Shown here: one piece after another, positions 7,505 through 12,986 of the stretch | How the letters are laid out: every line of letters begins with the position of its first letter | Numbering within the stretch: position 1 is the first letter of the stretch | Assembly (NCBI GenBank): GCA_029820915.1 | Contig: JALGUI010000037.1 | Span: 1-12,986 of the forward strand | Direction: 5' to 3' | Length of the DNA: 12,986 nt | Source: Candidatus Zipacnadia bacterium | Lineage (GTDB): Bacteria; Armatimonadota; Zipacnadia; Zipacnadales; UBA5352 | Notes under the pieces: model-generated | The model's input: only the letters and a program-made list of their open reading frames with translations | Database searches by the model: none | Told to the model about the DNA's origin: nothing | Program-made: the position numbers and the translations under genes

Positions 7505-9244
7505 ATGAGTTCGCCGCCCGGAGCATTCTGCCTGGTCCTGCACACCCATCTGCCCTACGTTCTCGGCCACTCTACCTGGCCGCACGGCACCAGCATGCTC
7601 TACGACGCCGCGGCGGAGTGCTACCTGCCTCTGCTCCGCGTCTTCCGTCGCCTCGCCTTCGACGGCATCATGCCCCGTGTGTGCGTCAGTCTCACGCCCG
7701 TCGTGGTCGAGCAGCTTGCCGACGAGCGCTTCAAGGAGTGGTTTCCGCACTACCTGACCGACCGCATCCAGGTGGCCGAGGCCAACATGGGTGAGTTCCG
7801 CTACCGCGGAGACCTGCATCTTGCGTACCTCGCCGAGCGGTGGGCGGCGCATTACCGCGAGCTGCGGCAGGTTTACCTGGAGGAGCTCGATCGGGACATC
7901 ATCGGCGCCTTCCGCGAGCTGCAGGACCAGGGCGCCATCGAGATCATGACCTCAGCCGCCACGCACGGGTATCTTCCACTGCTGTACGAGGACGCCTCCG
8001 TCCAGGCGCAGATCAGGCAGGGAGTGCAGACGCACCAGCGGCACTTCGGCCGACACCCGCGCGGCTTCTGGCTGCCCGAGTGCGCCTACCGGCCCCGAAC
8101 CGCCTGGGCGCCGCCCCGGCAGGTCCAGCCGCCGAACGGGCACACCTGGTGGCGCAAGGGCATCGAGGAGTTCCTGGGCGAGAACGGGCTCGACTACTTC
8201 ATCGTGGACGCCCACATGCTCGGCGGCGGCGACCCGCTGCCCGTGGACGCACACCGCGACAATACGCTGGGCAAGCTGTGGGGGCGCATCACCCGCCGCA
8301 ACGAGGGCCCGCGGCCGACCTGGGAGAAGACCGAGTACTGGGCTTACTTCGTGGGCTCGCACTTCGAGGATCACCCGCCCGTGGCGTGCCTGGTGCGCAA
8401 CGAGGACGTATCACATCAGGTGTGGAGTGCCGACTTCGGCTACCCGGGCGACGGCTGGTACCTGGAATTCCATAAGAAGCACCTGCCCGGCGACCACCGC
8501 TACTGGCGCGTGACCGACGACCGCAATGACCTGGCCACCAAGGACGCCTACTCGCCCGAGATGGCCGAGGCGCGGGTGCGCGAGCAGGCCGGGCACTTCG
8601 TGAGCACGCTGCACGATGCCCTGGACGGCCAGCCGCGACCGCACGGCAGGCGGCCGGTGGTGTGCACGCCCTTCGACGCCGAGCTGTTCGGCCACTGGTG
8701 GCACGAGGGGCCGGCATGGCTCGAGCAGGTCATCCGTTGGGTCCACGAGGACCCCAGCATTGAGATGATGACCGGCCGGCAGTACCTCGCCGACACCCCG
8801 CCCGCGACGGCCCTCACGCTCCCCGAGGGCTCGTGGGGCGCCGGCGGCGGGCACCATGTCTGGCTCAACGACGAGACCGCGTGGTCGTGGCGGCGCATCT
8901 ACCAGGCCGAGCGGCGTATGGTGCACCTGGCGCGCGCCCACGCCGGGGAGTCCGACGACACCCTCGACGGCTTCATCGCCCAGGCCGCGCGCGAGTTGCT
9001 GCTGCTGCAGGCCTCGGACTGGCAGTTCCTCATCTCGACCGGCAGCGCGCCCGACTACTCGGCCCACCGGCTCGTGGCGCACCACACCGACTTCAACCAC
9101 GCGGCGGAGCTCGCGGAGCGCTGGGCGCGCCGCGAGGTGCTCAGCCAGGATGACTGGGCCTACTTCGGCTCGCTGCGCGATCGCGATCGCATCTTCCCCG
9201 ATGTCGAGCCGGCCTGGTGGGCGGAGGTCCACCACCCGGCGTAA
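7505..9244 (+). CDS. 1,4-alpha-glucan branching enzyme, GH57/DUF1957 type
   Basis: A 579-residue GH57 branching enzyme, which cuts alpha-1,4 glucan and reattaches the fragment by an alpha-1,6 bond during glycogen synthesis. The N-terminus has LVLHTHLPYVLGHSTWPHG (10-28). GFWLPECAYRP (187-197) carries E192, matching the GH57 nucleophile, and CTPFDAELFGHWWHEGP (387-403) carries D391, the acid/base. VWSADFGYPGDGWYLEF (306-322) is typical of Thermus and Thermococcus GH57 branching enzymes. The C-terminal helical DUF1957 part includes QAARELLLLQASDWQFLISTG and DYSAHRLVAHHTDFNHAAELAERW. The length fits a short-type branching enzyme without extra domains. ATG 7505 is used because upstream residues in the open frame read into the divergent gene and look unlike the family; its AGGA is 13 bases away, so initiation may be weak. 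It likely works with the divergent GH57 enzyme. Confidence 0.92.
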   Translation: MSSPPGAFCLVLHTHLPYVLGHSTWPHGTSMLYDAAAECYLPLLRVFRRLAFDGIMPRVCVSLTPVVVEQLADERFKEWFPHYLTDRIQVAEANMGEFRYRGDLHLAYLAERWAAHYRELRQVYLEELDRDIIGAFRELQDQGAIEIMTSAATHGYLPLLYEDASVQAQIRQGVQTHQRHFGRHPRGFWLPECAYRPRTAWAPPRQVQPPNGHTWWRKGIEEFLGENGLDYFIVDAHMLGGGDPLPVDAHRDNTLGKLWGRITRRNEGPRPTWEKTEYWAYFVGSHFEDHPPVACLVRNEDVSHQVWSADFGYPGDGWYLEFHKKHLPGDHRYWRVTDDRNDLATKDAYSPEMAEARVREQAGHFVSTLHDALDGQPRPHGRRPVVCTPFDAELFGHWWHEGPAWLEQVIRWVHEDPSIEMMTGRQYLADTPPATALTLPEGSWGAGGGHHVWLNDETAWSWRRIYQAERRMVHLARAHAGESDDTLDGFIAQAARELLLLQASDWQFLISTGSAPDYSAHRLVAHHTDFNHAAELAERWARREVLSQDDWAYFGSLRDRDRIFPDVEPAWWAEVHHPA

Positions 9245-9319
9245 GCGCGGCTGGGCAACCGCCCAAGTCCCGCGGAGGGGCCGCTCCGAGCGTCGAACGC
9301 GGAGCGTTCGCGCGAGGAG

Positions 9320-9417
9320 TGCGAGGTCCGGAGCCCGGCGACGGACCTCGCAGGTTCCACCCCGGCCCGTCGTCCTCTCACGGTCCAGGTGACCACCGGG
9401 CCGCGGTGGAACCTGCG
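9320..9417. repeat. Overlapping, mutually exclusive inverted repeats
   Basis: TGCGAGGTCCG (9320-9330) is the exact reverse complement of CGGACCTCGCA (9342-9352). CGCAGGTTCCACC (9349-9361) is the exact reverse complement of GGTGGAACCTGCG (9405-9417). The second stem extends inward after one mismatch by CGGCCC (9363-9368) with GGGCCG (9398-9403). The two stems share bases 9349-9352, so they cannot both form completely. They may be an extragenic palindromic repeat, a processed transcript end, or a structured RNA. Confidence 0.6.
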
Positions 9418-9419
9418 TC

Positions 9420-9445
9420 GCATCCTGGAGGATGCTTCGCATCCT
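9420..9445. repeat. GCATCC repeat that can form either of two hairpins
   Basis: GCATCC (9420-9425) pairs with GGATGC (9430-9435) around TGGA. AGGATGC (9429-9435) can instead pair with GCATCCT (9439-9445) around TTC. Flanking CGTCGC (9416-9421) and GCGACG (9450-9455) could enclose the element. Confidence 0.5.
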
Positions 9446-9524
9446 CGCGGCGACGACGCGCGGCCGTCTACGAAGTGCTGTCTCAAGCACGCGAATTCAG
9501 ATGCTGCCCCCGACCGGGGCACAC

Positions 9525-9553
9525 TTGACAGGGCGCCGGGCTTGGGCAACAAT
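9525..9553 (+). promoter_or_regulatory. Sigma70-type promoter for the GalT-like gene
   Basis: A perfect -35 box TTGACA (9525-9530) is followed by a 17-base spacer and AACAAT (9548-9553), which matches four of six bases of TATAAT including the important A2 and T6. Transcription would start near 9560, leaving a leader of about 138 bases before the GTG start at 9698. It is the clearest promoter in the window. Confidence 0.55.
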
Positions 9554-9562
9554 GACACGCGG

Positions 9563-9630
9563 GCCCGACGGCCGGACCGCGTCGGGCATCCCTGACGGTC
9601 CGCCCGCGAGCATCGCGCTCGGCGCGGGCG
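9563..9630 (+). promoter_or_regulatory. Candidate structured 5' leader: H-type pseudoknot followed by a hairpin
   Basis: Stem 1 is GCCCGACG (9563-9570) with CGTCGGGC (9580-9587), 8 perfect pairs. Its 9-base loop contains CGGACCG (9573-9579), which is the exact complement of CGGTCCG (9596-9602), 7 pairs. The connecting loops are 2, 0 and 8 bases, which fits a classical H-type pseudoknot. A hairpin follows: CGCCCGC (9601-9607) with GCGGGCG (9624-9630), continued by GAGC/GCTC. The element begins at the predicted transcript start and stands about 70 bases before the ribosome binding site. No known riboswitch class is recognised; chance pairing in GC-rich DNA is the main alternative. Confidence 0.35.
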
Positions 9631-9697
9631 CCGGACGTCTACGAGTGAGCGTCACAACTTCGCAGAGCGCGGGAGCCGTCGCCCAGGAGGCCCGGGC

Positions 9698-10786
9698 GTG
9701 TCGGAGCTACGCAAGGATCCCATCGTGGACCGCTGGGTAATCATAGCCGCCGAGCGCGGACGCCGCCCCCATGAGTTCGAGCACCCTCCCGAGGAGACGG
9801 CGGCCGGCGCCGCGTGCCCGCTGTGCGAGGGCAACGAGCGCATGACGCCGCCCGAGATCTGGGCGCTCCGCAACGTGGGCGCCCCCAACACCCCCGGCTG
9901 GCAGGTGCGCGTGGTCCCCAACAAGTTCCCCGCTCTGCGCGTCGAGGGCGAGGCGCATCGGCGGGGCCTGGGCATCTTCGACCTGATGGACGGCGTCGGG
10001 GCCCACGAGGTCATCATCGAGACGCCGGACCACGAGTGGCGCATGGGCGATGGGCCCACGGAGATGGTGGACCGGGTCCTGCGGGCGTACCAGGCGCGCC
10101 TGATCGACCTGTACCGCGACCGGCGCCTGCGTTACTGCGTCATCTTCCGCAACTTCGGCCCCGACGCCGGGGCATCGCTCAGCCACCCGCACTCACAGAT
10201 CATAGCAGTCCCGGTCGTCCCGCGCCGCGTGAAGAGCAAGCTCAGCGCCGCCCGCGACTACTTTCAGCGCAAGGAGCGCTGCATCTTCTGCGATGTCATG
10301 GCGCAGGAGCTGGCGCTGGGCGATCGCATCGTGCTCGAGAACGACTACTTCGTGGCCTTCACTCCCTTCGCATCACGCTTCCCGTTCGAGCTGGCGATCT
10401 ATCCCAGGCAGCACTCGCATGACTTCGCGACGCTGGACGAGAAGGGCCGACTGGCGCTGGCGGACGTTCTGCGCCGCTGCCTGGCATACCTGCGGCCCGC
10501 GCTGTGGCAGCCGTCGTACAACTACATCCTCAACGTCGCTCCCAACCCCGTGCCCAGGCCCGGCAAGCCTGACTACTGGACCACCCTGCACCTCGACTAC
10601 CATTGGCACCTGGAGATACTGCCGCGCGTGACGCGTCTCGCCGGCTTCGAGTGGGGCACGGGCTTCTACATCAACTCGGTCTCACCCGAGGACGCCGCGC
10701 GCTTCCTGCGCGACGCCATGGCCGACGAGGCGGACGGCACCGCGAGCGGGTCGGCGGAGGTGAGCGCGCCCGGTGGCGGCTCGTGA
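9698..10786 (+). CDS. galT: GalT-like nucleotidyltransferase (galactose-1-phosphate uridylyltransferase or ADP-glucose phosphorylase)
   Basis: A 362-residue HIT-superfamily nucleotidyltransferase. It makes a nucleotidyl-histidine intermediate, exchanging sugar 1-phosphates (GalT) or phosphorolysing ADP-glucose. The active-site motif is HPHSQ (163-167), with H165 the likely nucleophile. The first zinc site would be C40, C43, H103 and H163. A second CxxC (C195, C198, in RCIFCD), with PRQHSH (236-241) and HWHLEILPR (302-310), suggests the second metal site described for Arabidopsis At5g18200, an ADP-glucose phosphorylase. The tail FEWGTGFYINSVSPEDAA is shared by that enzyme and many bacterial GalT proteins. 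Start GTG 9698 follows AGGAGG by 7 bases. It overlaps the downstream kinase gene by 14 bases and lies beyond a glycogen branching enzyme, which favours a glucan role. Family certain; substrate open, and the symbol is by homology only. Confidence 0.87.
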   Translation: MSELRKDPIVDRWVIIAAERGRRPHEFEHPPEETAAGAACPLCEGNERMTPPEIWALRNVGAPNTPGWQVRVVPNKFPALRVEGEAHRRGLGIFDLMDGVGAHEVIIETPDHEWRMGDGPTEMVDRVLRAYQARLIDLYRDRRLRYCVIFRNFGPDAGASLSHPHSQIIAVPVVPRRVKSKLSAARDYFQRKERCIFCDVMAQELALGDRIVLENDYFVAFTPFASRFPFELAIYPRQHSHDFATLDEKGRLALADVLRRCLAYLRPALWQPSYNYILNVAPNPVPRPGKPDYWTTLHLDYHWHLEILPRVTRLAGFEWGTGFYINSVSPEDAARFLRDAMADEADGTASGSAEVSAPGGGS

Positions 10787-12542
10787 TCGCGGTCGCATCA
10801 TCTGCCCGTGCCCCATCTTCGACCAGGTCCCCGTGGCCATGCTGCTCGCCAAGCCGGACCTGACGCTCATTGAGGGCAACCACACCTTCTGGGCCAGAGT
10901 GTGCGGCTGCGCACCGCCACCGACGGGCACGCCGCTGCGCGACGCCCTGCCGGCCGAGCTGTTCGGCGCGGTCGAGGCCGCACTGTTGCAGGTGGCCGAA
11001 AACGCGGGGCCGGTCGAGGTGCCCGGCGTACGCCTGTACAGCACCAACCAGCCGCAGCGCGTCGTGGACCTCAGAGTCAGCCTGGCCTCGGACGGCGAGC
11101 GCCAGGTCGTGACGATCGCGGCCAGCACTGTCCCCGACACGGGCCGGCGCGTCGCCGAGCTGACCCTGCTGAACGACATGGTGCGCGTGCTCCGGCAGGA
11201 GACCGAGATCGACCGCGTCTTCTTCGCCACACTCACCTGCGCCACCGCCGGCACCGGCGGCATCGGCTTCAACCGGGCCTGGCTCTTCGTCGTTGACTCC
11301 AGCGGCCAGTGGCTGGAGGGCCGCATGGCTCTGGGCCCCGGGTCCCAGGAGGAGGCGCACGAGATCTGGTCGCGGGTGGCGGCCGAACCACGCTCGCTCG
11401 ACGACTTCGCCGCCGCCTACGACCGCTGGGCCGAGCAGCCACATCCGCTGCAGGACATGTTGCAGTCGATGCGCTTCTCGCTCGAGGCCGACGCGGACCG
11501 GGTGCCGGCGCTCGCCGCGCTGCAGCGGCGAGCCATCAAGATAGACAACGCCTCGGACGACGAGCGCATCAGCGAGGACCTGCGCCAGATGCTCGACGTG
11601 GAGCAGTGCGTGGTCGTGCCCATGCTCGTGGCCGACCAGCCCCGGGGCGTGGTCGTGGCCGATAATCGCTACTCGCGCGAGCCCATCACCGACGGGGACG
11701 TCCGTCTGCTGACGCTGTTCGCCCAGCACGCGGGCCTGGCCATCGAGTCGGCCCTGGACTACGAGGAGATCCAATCCAGCCGGCGCGAGCTCGAGAACGC
11801 CTACACGAGCCTGCAGCGCGCGCAGGCGGAGCTGGTGCGGGCCGAGCAGCTCACGGCCATCGGCGAGATGTCCGCGCGCATCGCACACGACCTGCGCAAC
11901 CCGCTGGTGACCATCGGCGGCTGGGCCAAGGACCTGGAGGAGGACCCGAGCGACCCCCTGATCGTGCACCGCGCCGCGAGCATCATCGCCAAGGAATCAA
12001 GCCACCTCGAGGACATCCTGTCGATGCTGCTCGAGCCGCTCGCGGACCGCCGGCTCCACCTCAGGCCCATCGACCTCAACAGCCTCGTGGTGGACCGCGC
12101 GCTGGCGTGCGAGAGCGGCTTCGAGGAGCGGGGCATCGCGATCACGGCCGACCTCACGGAGGGTCTGCCGCACATCCGGGGCGACATCGCCCAGCTCCGC
12201 CGCTCGCTGCAGAACCTGCTCGACAACGCGGCCGACGCCATGCCCGACGGCGGGGTCATTACAGTCTCGACCTACCAGGATGACGGAAATGTCTACGTCA
12301 GAACCGAGGATACCGGCCTCGGCATGTCGAAGGAGGCAACTGAGCGGATCTTTGACGCCTTCTACACCACCAAGCACTACGGCAGCGGCATCGGCTTGGC
12401 CGTGGTGTGGGATACCATCCGGTCGCACGGCTTCGACGTCGAGGTCGAGAGCACGCCCGACGAGGGTACGGCCTTCATCATCCGCATACCCAAGATGCAC
12501 ACCATACACGGACAGCCGCTCGAGACCGCGGGGGACCAGTGA
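10773..12542 (+). CDS. Soluble PAS-GAF sensor histidine kinase
   Basis: A 589-residue kinase that should autophosphorylate on His and pass phosphate to a response regulator. Residues 14-120 look like a PAS domain (IFDQVPVAMLLAKPDLTLIEGN). Residues 130-325 look like a GAF domain, ending QHAGLAIESALDYEEI. A short coiled coil (331-358) leads to the dimerisation domain with H372 in ARIAHDLRNPL. The ATPase domain has the N box QNLLDNAADAM (480-490), G1 EDTGLGM (512-518) and G2 YGSGIGLAV (536-544). There is no membrane segment or signal peptide, so it should sense a cytoplasmic cue; the ligand is unknown. Start GTG 10773 lies inside the end of the GalT-like gene, with GGAGG 12 bases upstream. A receiver protein follows 64 bases downstream and is the likely partner. 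All kinase motifs are intact. Confidence 0.9.
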   Translation: MAARDRGRIICPCPIFDQVPVAMLLAKPDLTLIEGNHTFWARVCGCAPPPTGTPLRDALPAELFGAVEAALLQVAENAGPVEVPGVRLYSTNQPQRVVDLRVSLASDGERQVVTIAASTVPDTGRRVAELTLLNDMVRVLRQETEIDRVFFATLTCATAGTGGIGFNRAWLFVVDSSGQWLEGRMALGPGSQEEAHEIWSRVAAEPRSLDDFAAAYDRWAEQPHPLQDMLQSMRFSLEADADRVPALAALQRRAIKIDNASDDERISEDLRQMLDVEQCVVVPMLVADQPRGVVVADNRYSREPITDGDVRLLTLFAQHAGLAIESALDYEEIQSSRRELENAYTSLQRAQAELVRAEQLTAIGEMSARIAHDLRNPLVTIGGWAKDLEEDPSDPLIVHRAASIIAKESSHLEDILSMLLEPLADRRLHLRPIDLNSLVVDRALACESGFEERGIAITADLTEGLPHIRGDIAQLRRSLQNLLDNAADAMPDGGVITVSTYQDDGNVYVRTEDTGLGMSKEATERIFDAFYTTKHYGSGIGLAVVWDTIRSHGFDVEVESTPDEGTAFIIRIPKMHTIHGQPLETAGDQ

Positions 12543-12606
12543 GGTGGGCGACAGCCAGGGCGGGGTCCGGTCATGTGGCGGAGGAACACTCGGAGGTGAG
12601 GGAGCC

Positions 12607-12986
12607 GTGAGCGGTGACGACGAGGTGCAGGGCGGATCCGTTCTCTTCGTGGACGACGACCCCCATCAGCGCGAGATATACCAGCGACGACTTGAGCGCA
12701 TGGGCTACCGGGTCGAAGTGGCCGACAGCGCCGACGCCGCGGTACAGAGCGTGCAACTCAAGCGCCCGAACGTGATCGTGCTGGATATCGCCATGCCCGG
12801 GCGAGACGGCCTGAGCGCCCTGCAGGAGTTCCTCGACATCGACCCGTCGGTCCCGGTCATCATCAACACCGCGTACCCCGCGTACGCCGAGAACTTCCTG
12901 TCCTGGGCCGCCGACGCCTACATCGAGAAGAGCTCTGATCTGGAGCCGCTCATCGAGGCCATCGAGACAGCCGTCGCGCGCGCCGG
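12607..12986 (+). CDS. Response regulator receiver-domain protein, partial (runs off the window)
   Basis: The first 126 residues of a protein that begins with a CheY-like receiver domain. Acidic pocket residues are D16-D17 in VLFVDDDPH, the phosphoacceptor is D60 in VIVLDIAMPGRDGL, the conserved Thr is T88 in VIINTAY, and the conserved Lys is K108 in AYIEKSSDLEPL. The frame is still open at the window end, so it may be a single-domain regulator or carry an output domain. Start GTG 12607 is preceded by GGAGG (12592-12596, 10 bases away) and GGGAG. It directly follows the histidine kinase, with a 64-base gap that shows no obvious terminator, so the pair is probably a two-component system. Confidence 0.9.
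   Translation, partial: MSGDDEVQGGSVLFVDDDPHQREIYQRRLERMGYRVEVADSADAAVQSVQLKRPNVIVLDIAMPGRDGLSALQEFLDIDPSVPVIINTAYPAYAENFLSWAADAYIEKSSDLEPLIEAIETAVARA

Larger units (their letters stand above)
9245..9524. other. Intergenic region dense in inverted repeats, no gene seen
   Basis: No convincing coding sequence is seen here; the short frames present lack family-like composition. It holds a chain of hairpin-forming repeats. TGGGC/GCCCA lies at 9252-9265, CGGAG/CTCCG at 9273-9288 and CGAACGC/GCGTTCG at 9294-9310. An 11-base perfect pair lies at 9320-9330/9342-9352. A 19-of-20 pair lies at 9349-9368/9398-9417. GCATCC then occurs in direct and inverted copies at 9420-9445. The first hairpin could help end the branching enzyme transcript, but no T run follows it. 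Confidence 0.6.

Noticed and set aside
9401..9420. GGTGGAACCTGCG resembles the T-box riboswitch core (GGGTGGNACCGCG).
   Set aside because: The bases are fully explained as one arm of a long perfect inverted repeat, the likely promoter lies downstream of it, and the next gene is not an aminoacyl-tRNA synthetase or amino acid gene. An Infernal search with the T-box model would settle it.
8411..9490. 359-codon minus-strand open frame across the branching enzyme gene and the intergenic repeats.
   Set aside because: Low-complexity Arg/Val/Gly-rich translation without recognisable motifs; the plus strand holds the conserved GH57/DUF1957 enzyme.
9245..9697. tRNA, tmRNA, RNase P or SRP RNA in the hairpin-rich gap.
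   Set aside because: No T-loop GGTTCRA-type consensus in a cloverleaf, and none of the conserved cores of those RNAs could be found.
10671..11969. 432-codon minus-strand open frame under the GalT-like and kinase genes.
   Set aside because: It is complementary to two well-supported genes and shows no domain or plausible start signal.

Overview
The window is GC-rich, tightly packed bacterial chromosomal DNA. It carries no sign of phage, insertion sequence or CRISPR. The last 37 codons of ftsZ at the left edge place it in a bacterium. GH57 glycogen enzymes, an EncFtn-like mini-ferritin and a two-zinc GalT-like enzyme are common in deep-branching, often anaerobic or thermophilic lineages. An uncultured phylum such as Armatimonadota or a relative is possible, but I cannot fix the taxon from sequence alone.

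Left part (1-2957): the ftsZ tail (+) ends in a strong hairpin and meets, tail to tail, a minus-strand group. That group reads, in transcription order, GT4 glycosyltransferase (1779-2957), a second GT4 glycosyltransferase coupled through an ATGA overlap (626-1782), and a small ferritin-like diiron protein (204-518). The second glycosyltransferase has a clear frameshift about 53 codons before its family-typical end.

Middle (3074-5337): a PRPP synthetase gene is followed 8 bases later by a polytopic membrane protein resembling GT-C glycosyltransferases. The membrane protein gene overlaps the next, convergent gene by 18 bases.

Glycogen block (5320-10786): two GH57 genes diverge from a gap of about 40 bases. 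One encodes a COG1449-type alpha-glucan hydrolase/transferase (minus); the other encodes a GH57/DUF1957 1,4-alpha-glucan branching enzyme (plus). A 453-base gap full of inverted repeats follows. It holds a good sigma70-type promoter and a possible pseudoknotted leader for a GalT-like nucleotidyltransferase. That enzyme carries HPHSQ and a second Cys pair, so it may be an ADP-glucose phosphorylase rather than a Leloir GalT. Together these genes suggest alpha-glucan storage and sugar-nucleotide turnover.

Right part (10773-12986): the GalT-like gene overlaps a soluble PAS-GAF histidine kinase by 14 bases. A response regulator that runs off the window comes next. The three probably form one transcription unit that may tie signalling to sugar-phosphate status.

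The observations most worth a second look are the frameshifted glycosyltransferase, the candidate pseudoknot leader, the repeat-dense 9252-9455 region and the two-zinc GalT-like enzyme in a glycogen context.
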